Source of the DNA: Methanosarcina acetivorans C2A
GTDB taxonomy: Archaea > Halobacteriota > Methanosarcinia > Methanosarcinales > Methanosarcinaceae
Assembly (NCBI RefSeq): GCF_000007345.1
Contig: NC_003552.1
Coordinates: 5,394,001 to 5,458,000 of the forward strand
Reading direction: 5' to 3'
DNA: 64,000 bases
In this document: one piece after another, positions 28,491 through 36,881 of the stretch
How positions within the stretch are numbered: the first letter of the stretch is position 1
Layout of the letters: each line of letters starts with the position of its first letter
The notes under the pieces: model-generated
What the model was told of the DNA's origin: nothing
Seen by the model: the letters and a program-made list of their open reading frames with translations, nothing else
Databases searched by the model: none
Program-made: the position numbers and the translations under genes

Positions 28491-29459
28491 ATGAAAGCGG
28501 AAAAAAATTTGAATAAAACCCGGAACATCTCGTATGCAGGACTCTTTTTCAGCCTTGCACTAACTATTTTCAAATTATTTGCAGGACTGCTGGGACACAG
28601 TACAGCACTTCTTGCGGATGCGGTCCGTTCCTTTTCAGAGCTAATTAATGAGCTCGTAAAACTTCTTGACCTTTCTATTGCCGGCAAACCCGAAGATTGG
28701 AGCCATAATTACGGGCATGGCAAAGTCGCGACTCTCGTTACGGGAGCGGGAGCATGTGTGCTCCTGTTTGCAGGCATCCAATCAGCAAGTCTGGCCTCAG
28801 GAGAGCTGCTTATGTTTATTCAGGGAAAAGAGACAGAAGCACCTGAACTGTTTGCACTCTCAGCAGCTGCTTTCGCCCTTGTATCAAAAGAAATTATCCC
28901 TCTTTTCAGCAGGCTAGCCTGGAAACAAACAGATAAAAGTTTATCAGAAACTGATATTTATACAGGAAACTCTCGGCTCAAAAGTTTAGGGCTTTCCTGT
29001 TTTGTTACTCTGGGCATAGGATGTACATTTCTCCCCGGAAAGAACTGGGCTGTGACGGATTCTCTTATTGCGGTTCTTTTAAGCCTTTACCTCCTCGGAT
29101 CATCGGGCAGGCTCCTCTACGGTACTGCCAACGAACTCATAGAAGCTTCCCTCGATGAAGAAAATAATCGGAAAATCAGGGAGATAATAAACCGGACAGA
29201 AGGAGTATTGGGTTCGGGAGAACTTAAAACCCGGAGAATAGGAAACGGGATTGCAATCAATGCCTGTATTACTGTAAATAGCTCTCTTAACATTCAGGAA
29301 GTTGCAGAGATTGCAGACCTGGCGGAGGAGAGACTTAAAAAAGCCTATGGGGAGGGCATATATACCCTTATAAAAGCAGAACCTGCCCTCGAGAGGAATT
29401 GTTCTTTCCAGAAAAAGCCCAAGATTTCCAAGGAAGGGGGAAATAAGATAATAGTATAA
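28491..29459 (+). CDS. Cation diffusion facilitator-like membrane protein
   Basis: 322 residues by starting at ATG 28491 (ggtgag six bases upstream). Six helices, the HNYGHGKVATLV loop after the second helix, and a cytoplasmic domain with repeated IREIINRTEGV pieces identify a CDF family protein. The metal sites look changed. The helix-2 motif reads ADAVRSFSE where ADxxHSxSD is usual, and the helix-5 His-x3-Asp region reads GNSRLKSLG, with neither residue. It may move another ion, be inactive as a zinc exporter, or be a sensor. It sits between mtaCB and the HyuA-like pair. Confidence 0.8.
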   Translation: MKAEKNLNKTRNISYAGLFFSLALTIFKLFAGLLGHSTALLADAVRSFSELINELVKLLDLSIAGKPEDWSHNYGHGKVATLVTGAGACVLLFAGIQSASLASGELLMFIQGKETEAPELFALSAAAFALVSKEIIPLFSRLAWKQTDKSLSETDIYTGNSRLKSLGLSCFVTLGIGCTFLPGKNWAVTDSLIAVLLSLYLLGSSGRLLYGTANELIEASLDEENNRKIREIINRTEGVLGSGELKTRRIGNGIAINACITVNSSLNIQEVAEIADLAEERLKKAYGEGIYTLIKAEPALERNCSFQKKPKISKEGGNKIIV

Positions 29460-30078
29460 ACGAGGAGGACAAAACAACCAGCCAAAAGAAATATAAACAC
29501 AAAAAAATAAAATAATAGAAAAAATAATAAGATGGAGAAAAAAATAAATCCGAATGCGTAAACGAGAAAAAATCGCATTCTGAAATTAGCGTTTTGATCC
29601 CTTCAACTTCTAACTTTTATCCATTAAATTAAACTGCTGCCAGGACAAGAGAAAATCCTTCTGGATTTTACAGGGTTAAAAAGATATTATTCAACTACTC
29701 AACATTCAATTATTCACATCCGGTTATAACTCAACATTCAACTACTCACATTCAACTACTCAACATCCAATTGTTACTCATATTCAACTACTCATATTCA
29801 ACTACTCAACATCCAATTATTACTCAACATTCAACTACACAGGTTTCATCAGAATCAGATATCCATTTAGCTACTACATGTTTAACAACTATTCAGACTT
29901 TAATTATAATAGCAGACTTCAACAAGTACCGAACCTAGCTGTAAACCATAGCTTGAAACCTTACCGGGTTGAAGATTACTGGTTTAATATTATACTAAAT
30001 ACACCACCCAGAAACGGATAACTTTCCGGAAAACCTGAGGAAGCTACAATCCAATTCACAAAAGAGGTAAGTAAGAAA
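29460..30078. other. Spacer before the HyuA-like genes
   Basis: 619 bp. The centre is the ttcaactactca-type repeat (listed). The right end is A+T-rich with a TATA-like tttaatattatac near 29980 and aaagaggtaag as ribosome binding site before 30079. No gene is seen. Confidence 0.5.
29691..29837. repeat. Degenerate short tandem repeat
   Basis: Pieces of the form attcaactactca and aacatccaattattactc recur about ten times. As in the array before the chaperonin, one strand is depleted in G. It is upstream of the first HyuA-like gene. Confidence 0.75.
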
Positions 30079-32094
30079 ATGCACTTCAGTCTTGGAATAG
30101 ATGCAGGGGGCACCTATACTGATGCCGTTATCATAAGAGATTCTGACGGAGCAGTAGTTGAGTCGAGCAAAGCCCTGACGACTTATCCCGACCCTCTGCC
30201 GGGGATGAAAAACGCGATCGATAGACTGGACACTGGCTATCTTAAGGATATAAAGCTCGTATCCGTATCTACTACCCTGTCCACAAATACGATTCTGGAA
30301 AGCACCGGATTTCCGGTCGGGCTGATCATGATAGGGGACTATGTGATCCCCGAGAAACTTCCTACAGACTACTGGGTAGCAGTCTCAGGCGGGCACGACA
30401 GCGACGGAGAAGAACTAAAAGTTCTGGATCTTGATTCTGTGGAAGAATTCGCCCTCAAAGTAAAGAGTAAGGTTTCGGCTTTTGCAGTTTCCTCCTACTT
30501 CAGCAACCGAAACCCCGAGCATGAGCTTGCGGTCAAAAAAGCGGTAAAGGACATTACCGGACACCCTGTAGTATGCGGGCATGAACTCTCCCAGGACCTC
30601 GGAGCCTATGAAAGGGCTATAACTGCTTTTCTAAACGCCCAATTAATCCCGATTACCCATAAGTTCATCCAGGCAATAATAAGAGAATTCGAAAGCCGCG
30701 GAATCAACGCAAACATGTTGATGTTAAAATGCGACGGGTCGGTGGTCGGAATCGAGGAAGCCCTGGAAAAACCCATCGAAACTATCTTTTCAGGGCCTGC
30801 AGCAAGCCTTGTGGGCGCCTCCCACCTAAGCCGGCTTAACACATGTGCCATGATTGACGTTGGGGGCACGAGTACGGACGTAGCCATGATGCAGAACGGG
30901 CTCCCGGAACTCAGCAGTGCAGGGGCGGTAGTAGGAGGCTGGCAGACCCGCGTAAAAGCTATTCGTATGGAGACTTCGGCAACCGGAGGAGACAGCCACG
31001 TCTGGCTTAAAGGGGACAGGATCAATGTAGGACCCCGCCGGGTTATTCCTCTCTGCAGGGCTTCTGTCATCTACCCCGAATTCAGAGAGAAACTCAAGCA
31101 CAATAGGGTAGCAAAAGGGTATCTCTGCGAAAACATCCAGGTAACGAAATTTTTTGTCCGCACGGGTTTCAGGCCTATCGAGCTGAAAGCAGGAGAACGG
31201 GAGATATACAAACATATCGGAAAAGAACCCGTTTCCTTCGGAGACCTGCTCATTGCGCTGAAAAAACGCCCTTCCCCTTCAATGCTCGATTCGCTCATAC
31301 AGAAAAGGCTGATTCAGGCCATAGGTTTTACGCCCACCGATGCCCTGCATGTCCTTGGAGAGTATAACGAGTGGGATACGGAAGCTGCAAGAATAGGAGC
31401 CCACATGCTCGGGAGACCCCTGAAGCTAAGCCCCGAGGATCTCAGTGCTGAAGTAAAGCGCAGGGTTGCGCACAACATTGCCGAAGACCTTATCACATAC
31501 CTGATCGAGGGAATGCCCAGAAATGAAATTGATAGGGTACTTCTTGGAAAGAACTTCGCGCGCTTCAGGGTAGAAATTCCCGTTGTTCTTCTCGGAGGCC
31601 CTGTAGGGGCATACGTAGAAGACCTGAGAAAACTGATTAATGCCGAGTTCATAGTTCCCGAACACGCTGATGTCGGCAATGCTGTTGGGGCCCTTGTAGG
31701 AAAAGGAATTAAAAGGGTAGAGATCCTCATAAAAACAAGACTCGTCCCCAAATCCAGGGAAGAAAAATCTGAAGAAGATGAGGAATACGGCGTAGCTCCG
31801 GAGAGTGAAGTTATAGAAAGTGCCCTTCAACAGGAAAAGAAAAACGAGTACATTGTGTTTTCTCCGACGGAGAGAAAGAAATTTGAGGTCTACAATGAAG
31901 CTCTGGAATATGCAGAAAAGCTTGGGAAACAGTTTGTTATGGACTACATGATCGGGGCAGGGCTTGGAAAAGAGGAAATAAGGATAGAGGTAAGCAGGAA
32001 ACACCTGGCACCCCCCGGCTGGACCGGCGTGCCTCTGGAAACAAAATTTGTGTATGTAGGGGTAGGTGTTCCGAAGAATTCCCTGACAGTCTAA
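30079..32094 (+). CDS. HyuA-like ASKHA ATPase, copy 1
   Basis: 671-residue protein of the hydantoinase/oxoprolinase A superfamily. The N-terminal SLGIDAGGTYTDAVI is the phosphate-1 loop, TTLSTNTILE follows near residue 80, and the phosphate-2 motif MIDVGGTSTDVAM is near residue 260. A basic/acidic insert (about residues 553-590) is absent from copy 2. No HyuB partner is present, so hydantoinase or oxoprolinase activity is unlikely. ASKHA proteins include the corrinoid activators RamA and RACo, so ATP-dependent activation of a partner is a sensible guess. Neighbours are copy 2 and two Msr regulators. Confidence 0.8.
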   Translation: MHFSLGIDAGGTYTDAVIIRDSDGAVVESSKALTTYPDPLPGMKNAIDRLDTGYLKDIKLVSVSTTLSTNTILESTGFPVGLIMIGDYVIPEKLPTDYWVAVSGGHDSDGEELKVLDLDSVEEFALKVKSKVSAFAVSSYFSNRNPEHELAVKKAVKDITGHPVVCGHELSQDLGAYERAITAFLNAQLIPITHKFIQAIIREFESRGINANMLMLKCDGSVVGIEEALEKPIETIFSGPAASLVGASHLSRLNTCAMIDVGGTSTDVAMMQNGLPELSSAGAVVGGWQTRVKAIRMETSATGGDSHVWLKGDRINVGPRRVIPLCRASVIYPEFREKLKHNRVAKGYLCENIQVTKFFVRTGFRPIELKAGEREIYKHIGKEPVSFGDLLIALKKRPSPSMLDSLIQKRLIQAIGFTPTDALHVLGEYNEWDTEAARIGAHMLGRPLKLSPEDLSAEVKRRVAHNIAEDLITYLIEGMPRNEIDRVLLGKNFARFRVEIPVVLLGGPVGAYVEDLRKLINAEFIVPEHADVGNAVGALVGKGIKRVEILIKTRLVPKSREEKSEEDEEYGVAPESEVIESALQQEKKNEYIVFSPTERKKFEVYNEALEYAEKLGKQFVMDYMIGAGLGKEEIRIEVSRKHLAPPGWTGVPLETKFVYVGVGVPKNSLTV

Positions 32095-32251
32095 AGGAAA
32101 AAGATAGGAAGAAATGTGAATTGCTGCACATTATAAGTAGAAATATATATCTTGAAACATAACTTTACAAATCCGGCTAAAAAGGGAATTAATACAGCTA
32201 AAAAAAAGATAGATCACCTAAAATAGAGTAAAAAATGGGGCTGTTTTGACA
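32095..32251. other. Spacer between the two HyuA-like genes
   Basis: 157 bp, A+T-rich, containing tataagtagaaatatatatcttg near 32130, which could be a promoter for copy 2. It is therefore unclear whether the two copies form one operon. Confidence 0.4.
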
Positions 32252-34180
32252 ATGCAATATAGTCTGGGTATTGACGCAGGTGGGACATACACTGATGCAG
32301 TTATCTTAAGGGATTCGGACAGCCGGATCCTGGATACAAGCAAGGCGATTACCACCTATCCAAACCTGATGACCGGAATACGGAACGCAATTGACAAGTT
32401 AAACCCGGAATATCTCAAGCAAGTAAAACTCGTGTCGGTTTCAACAACTCTCTCGACAAATACAATCCTTGAAAGAACCGGATACCCTGTTGGCCTGATC
32501 CTCGTAGGGGACTATACCATACCAAGAGAGCTGCCAGCCGACTACTGTATTAAAGTGAGAGGGGGACACGACAGCAATGGAGACGAACTCCATCCCCTTG
32601 ACCTTACAGCTGTAGAACAGTTTGCAGTGAGTCTCAAAAAGAAAGTATCCGCATTTGCCGTTTCTTCCTATTTTAGCACCCGAAACCCTGAACACGAGTT
32701 AAAGATTAAGGATGTAATCCTCAAACTTACGGGGCATCCGGTGGTCTGCGGGCATGAGCTTTCCCAGGAACTCGGAGCCTACGAAAGGGCAGCAACCGCA
32801 GTCTTAAATGCCCAGCTAATTCCCATAACATACCAGTTTATCCATTCCATCATGAATGAAGTGAGGGAAAGAAACCTTGATGCGAAGGTTCTGATGTTGA
32901 AATGCGACGGCTCGGTCATAGATATAAAAGGTGCGAAACTGCGCCCGATTGAGACTATTTTTTCAGGCCCCGCTGCAAGTATTATGGGAGCTTCACACCT
33001 TTCAGGACTTGACACCTGTGCGGTAATCGATGTTGGAGGAACAAGCACGGATGTCTCCATAATTAAACGCGGTGTACCCGAGCTCTGCGAAAAAGGGGCA
33101 GTTGTTGGCGGCTGGCAGACACGCGTAAAAGCTATAAAAATGGAAAGCTCCGCAAACGGGGGAGATAGCCACGTGTGGTTCAAAAAATGCATAAGGATAG
33201 GCCCGAGAAGAGTCATGCCACTCTGTTTTGCTGCGGTAAATTACCCTAACTTCAAAGAAAAGCTTGAGAAAAATCCCATACCGTTGAGAACCATGCTCAA
33301 CGAGCATATCCAGCCCACCAAGTTTTTTGTCAGAACCGGAGTAATACCTGTCAACCCCACAGAGAGCGAGAAGAAGCTGCTGGAAGTTATAGGCGAGGAA
33401 CCTCTTTCTATCCACGAAATATTAAATAAAATGAAGCGTTTTCCTTCTCCTGCAGTCCTGGATTCCCTGCTCAACCAGCGGGTTATCCATGCAATAGGCT
33501 TTACACCCACCGATGCCCTGCACGTCCTCGGGGAATATACGGAATGGGATGTAGAAGCTTCCCTGATAGGAGCCAAAAAACTTGCCCGCTTCACTCAGCT
33601 GGGGGTGCACGCCTTCTGTAAGAAAGTAAAGCAGCAGGTTGCCAGAAATATGGCTTACAGTCTTATGTCCTTTATAATGGAAGGCAGGGGAAAAGATGGA
33701 ATAAAGATGATGCTGGAAGAAGAAGTCCCTGTCCAGTACAAAGTAAATATCCCCATAGTTCTGCTGGGCGGACCTGTAAAAGCCTACTATGGAGAACTGA
33801 AAGGTCTTATTGATGCGGATATTATTGTTCCCGAACAGGCTAGAGTGGGCAACGCTGTCGGAGCTCTTGTAGGAAAAGGGATTAAAAGAATTGAGATAAC
33901 TATCAGACCTTACTCGATGGAAAACCCGGACCAGAATTTCCTTGTATTTACTCCGGTAGGAAGAAAAAAGTTCGAGCAGTACAGGGCTGCCCTTGAATAC
34001 TCTCAAAAAGCCGGGGAAGAATTGATCCTGGATTCCCTGAAGGATTTCGGGCTTCCGGAAAGTTCAATAAAGATAGATACCAGCATAGAGTATCTAGTGC
34101 CTCCGGGATGGAAGCAGACCCCGATGGAGACAAAGATGACGTTTGTGGGAGTCTGTACTCCAGGTTTTTCAACGGACTAA
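32252..34180 (+). CDS. HyuA-like ASKHA ATPase, copy 2
   Basis: 642-residue paralogue of the previous gene, alignable along its whole length (SLGIDAGGTYTDAVI, TTLSTNTILE, VIDVGGTSTDVSI, GWQTRVKAIKMESSANGGD). I start it at ATG 32252, which gives MQYSLGID to match MHFSLGID of copy 1, rather than at TTG 32246. The C-terminal insert of copy 1 is missing. Function is unknown. Two divergent copies side by side suggest a heteromer or two clients. It is followed after 139 bp by an Msr regulator in the same direction. Confidence 0.8.
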   Translation: MQYSLGIDAGGTYTDAVILRDSDSRILDTSKAITTYPNLMTGIRNAIDKLNPEYLKQVKLVSVSTTLSTNTILERTGYPVGLILVGDYTIPRELPADYCIKVRGGHDSNGDELHPLDLTAVEQFAVSLKKKVSAFAVSSYFSTRNPEHELKIKDVILKLTGHPVVCGHELSQELGAYERAATAVLNAQLIPITYQFIHSIMNEVRERNLDAKVLMLKCDGSVIDIKGAKLRPIETIFSGPAASIMGASHLSGLDTCAVIDVGGTSTDVSIIKRGVPELCEKGAVVGGWQTRVKAIKMESSANGGDSHVWFKKCIRIGPRRVMPLCFAAVNYPNFKEKLEKNPIPLRTMLNEHIQPTKFFVRTGVIPVNPTESEKKLLEVIGEEPLSIHEILNKMKRFPSPAVLDSLLNQRVIHAIGFTPTDALHVLGEYTEWDVEASLIGAKKLARFTQLGVHAFCKKVKQQVARNMAYSLMSFIMEGRGKDGIKMMLEEEVPVQYKVNIPIVLLGGPVKAYYGELKGLIDADIIVPEQARVGNAVGALVGKGIKRIEITIRPYSMENPDQNFLVFTPVGRKKFEQYRAALEYSQKAGEELILDSLKDFGLPESSIKIDTSIEYLVPPGWKQTPMETKMTFVGVCTPGFSTD

Positions 34181-34319
34181 TCTTTACAGTTGTGTCCCCA
34201 GAAACAGGTAGTTTGAAAAATGCCGGTGAAATTGAAAAAGAACAGCCAAGGAACCAGCCTGCCGGAAAGAAGGCTCGGCAGCATATCGCAGCACATAATA
34301 CTGCAGGAAGTAGGGAGAT

Positions 34320-35105
34320 ATGGAATCTTCACTTATTGATCTTGTTTTCCGCTCCGATAAAAGAAAAAACCTCCTTATATTGCTGGATAGCGGCTCAAAA
34401 AACATTGATGAAATCAGGGATGAACTGGATGTTACTGCCACTTCAATTCTCCCCCAGATAAAGAAATTGATAGATAGCGACCTTATCGTTCAGGAAGACC
34501 GGATGTACAAGCTCACGGTACTCGGAGAGTTCATAATCAAGAAGGTGAAGCCTCTGATCAGCGCCCTTGAGGTTGTGGAAAAAAATAACTCTTACTGGAC
34601 AGGACATGACCTGAATTCGATCCCCCGTCACCTGCTCGAAAGAATCGCAGAGCTTGGAGACTGCGCTCTTATAGAGCCGGACCTGAACCACATTTATGAG
34701 CCCTCCCAGAAGATCATTGATAGCATGGCCAATGCAAAAATGGTTTCAACCTTTGCTTCATATTTCAATCCTGCCTATCTGCCTCTGTACGTTGAACTTG
34801 GCAGAAAGGATGCCGAACTGTCTCTTAATTTTACGCAGTCTGTCTGGGACCATCTCTCAAACGAGCACTCAAATATGATAGAAGAGTTAATGAGCATGGA
34901 TAACGTGAGCCTTTACATCTCTAAAGAGGGAATAAAGCTAACCGAAATTACTGTTACTGATAGAATAATGCTCCTTGGGCTCTTTGACAAAAATGGAAAG
35001 TTCGACCAGCAGTTTATTATGAGTTTTGAGCCTGCTGCCCTGCGCTGGGGCCAGGAATTATTTGACTATTTCAAGAAACTTTCCAAGCAGGTAAATAAGA
35101 TATAA
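34320..35105 (+). CDS. Msr-type regulator
   Basis: 261-residue regulator: winged helix (SLIDLVFRSDKRKNLLILL, then TSILPQIKKLIDS) and DUF1724/FilR1 domain ending MSFEPAALRWGQELF. AGGGAGA precedes the start. It is the first of a tandem pair. Published work on M. acetivorans names regulators of the mtaCB isozymes MsrA-MsrE. This one or its neighbour is probably among those controlling the nearby mtaCB, possibly MsrD, but I cannot assign the letter from sequence. Confidence 0.85.
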   Translation: MESSLIDLVFRSDKRKNLLILLDSGSKNIDEIRDELDVTATSILPQIKKLIDSDLIVQEDRMYKLTVLGEFIIKKVKPLISALEVVEKNNSYWTGHDLNSIPRHLLERIAELGDCALIEPDLNHIYEPSQKIIDSMANAKMVSTFASYFNPAYLPLYVELGRKDAELSLNFTQSVWDHLSNEHSNMIEELMSMDNVSLYISKEGIKLTEITVTDRIMLLGLFDKNGKFDQQFIMSFEPAALRWGQELFDYFKKLSKQVNKI

Positions 35106-35468
35106 CTTGAAAAAGACCATATAAAAGGAAAGGCACAGATGAATTCCCCAACTTATTTTAAATATATATACTGTAGCGATCCCCAGACATGTGAAAAAAA
35201 GATAAAGAAAAGTTTTGCCGGATGAGGCTCAGACATGGGGCCATCATAACAAAAAATCATGAAAAATAATTATATATCTTATAGTGGTAGTTTGTTACGT
35301 TAAAATGGCAATTTTCGGAATGTCCCCATAGTTACTAACCTGAAGGTACTTTTTCCATTAAAAGTGATAATGGCGAGGAAGAAAAGAAAGAGAAGTGCAT
35401 ATACTTCTGGTATAGAGATATATACAATGTTAGATATAACAGGATAAAAACATAAGAGAGGGAATCAG
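35106..35468. other. Promoter region between tandem msr genes
   Basis: 363 bp. TATA-like blocks occur at 35161-35171 (aaatatatata), 35267-35277 and 35416-35425 (agatatatac), suggesting the second regulator has its own promoter. No gene is seen. Confidence 0.45.
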
Positions 35469-36257
35469 ATGGAATCATCATTACTGGATGTTCTCTTTCT
35501 TTCAGAAAAAAGGAAAAACCTCCTTCTGCTACTTCTGGGCGGGCCCAAGACTATCGAGGAGATTAAGAATACACTGGATGTACGTTCAAGCCCGATAATG
35601 ACTCAGATAAAGATCCTGATGAAGCAGGACCTGATTGTAGAAAACAACAGGCTCTACAAACTTTCCAGTATCGGAGAGATTCTTGTCCCCAAAATGAGAG
35701 CAATCCTTGAAACCTTCAATGTCTTCGATAAAAACCACGATTACTGGATAAACCAGGATATGACTTCAATTCCCCCTGAATTTCTGGATGAGATAGGAAA
35801 GCTTGGAGATTATATTGAAGTAAACCCTGACCGAAACCACGTGTTCGAATACCCGAAAGAAGTCGTAAAACACCTTTCCGAATCCGAGAAGGTAATGATC
35901 TCGTCTTCTTTCTTTCTTCCGATCTATCCTTCGCTCTGTATAGAGCTTGCAGCAAAGGGTACGGACATCACCCTCGTATTCACGGAGTATGTTTATGACA
36001 GGATGCTCAACGACTACAAAAAAGAGCTTGAACATTTCCTGAACTTAAAATACACCAAACTCTATGTATGCAACAACAATAATATGAAGATCGCATCAAG
36101 TATTGTCACAGAGAAATTTATGGCCCTGTCCCTCTTTTGCAATAGCGGGATCTATTACAACCATAACCTCGTGAGTTTTGACGAAAGCGCACTTAAATGG
36201 GGAAAAGAACTTTTTGACCACTATAAAAGTATGGCAAGGCCGATTACAAAGGTCTGA
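35469..36257 (+). CDS. Msr-type regulator
   Basis: 262-residue regulator: SLLDVLFLSEKRKNLLLLL start, recognition helix SSPIMTQIKILMKQ, and DUF1724/FilR1 domain with VSFDESALKWGKELFDHY at the end. AGAGGG lies before the start. It differs from its neighbour enough that this is not a recent duplication. The two may act together, as reported for other Msr pairs that jointly activate one mtaCB isozyme. Its C-terminus faces the 3' end of cdhA3, so these two genes converge. Confidence 0.85.
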   Translation: MESSLLDVLFLSEKRKNLLLLLLGGPKTIEEIKNTLDVRSSPIMTQIKILMKQDLIVENNRLYKLSSIGEILVPKMRAILETFNVFDKNHDYWINQDMTSIPPEFLDEIGKLGDYIEVNPDRNHVFEYPKEVVKHLSESEKVMISSSFFLPIYPSLCIELAAKGTDITLVFTEYVYDRMLNDYKKELEHFLNLKYTKLYVCNNNNMKIASSIVTEKFMALSLFCNSGIYYNHNLVSFDESALKWGKELFDHYKSMARPITKV

Positions 36258-36881
36258 AAGAAAACCATTCTCTGTAAAATTTCTTCTATTAAAACTCTTT
36301 CCGTTAAAGTTCCGAATTTGAAATAACTTTTAAACAACTAGCTCTTAAAAGGTAATACCCTTTCAAGCAGTTGAAGGCTATTTTTCCGAAAAGAGCATTT
36401 TTGCAACAATCCGTATATTTTTTCCTTAAGGGTTCATAAAGAGCCTGAGGCTTTGCCTGTAAACAGGTAGTGAGGCTGTCATTCGGTTGCTGTCCATGCA
36501 ATCGCTTAACAAATATCTGTCACCTCATGTAACGGTTAATCCTCAAACCCTGTCCGACCACGCAGAAGTCTGCTGATATCAGAAGAAAAAAGCGGCTCTG
36601 TAGAAGTCTCTTGATTGATTTTTGCTCAATCTATTATAGAAGTAGTAGTGTAAAACTGCTCCTTATCTTTTGTTCTCACAAAAGAAGGAGCAGTTAATAT
36701 TGAAATCAAATAAGTTTGTCACAGATTTGTTATAAAACTTACGCAGTTGAGATGAGATATCAATAGAGCATTGAACCGAGCATTGAACCTTTAAGTGTTT
36801 AAAAATATAAATTAGAAAAATAGCATGATTGTGCTTGATTTTGCACCTCAAATACGCAAGTTTCCTTGTGTCAACCTTTTT
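36258..36881. other. Convergent 3' region of msr and cdhA
   Basis: 624 bp. It holds the minus-strand hairpin listed next and, at 36738, a cttacgcagttga sequence that recurs at 39436. The frames seen here are short and have no family character. Confidence 0.5.
36655..36694 (-). terminator. Hairpin downstream of cdhA
   Basis: Sixteen-bp interrupted stem: actgctcctt pairs with aaggagcagt and cttttg with caaaag around a 6-nt loop, with a 2-nt bulge. Read from the minus strand it is followed directly by TTTT. It lies about 190 nt past the cdhA stop codon. Confidence 0.55.

Noticed and set aside
30079-34180. Annotation as hydantoinase or 5-oxoprolinase
   Set aside because: Only the A-type half is present, twice, and no B-type half is next to it. 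I therefore describe the fold and not the activity.
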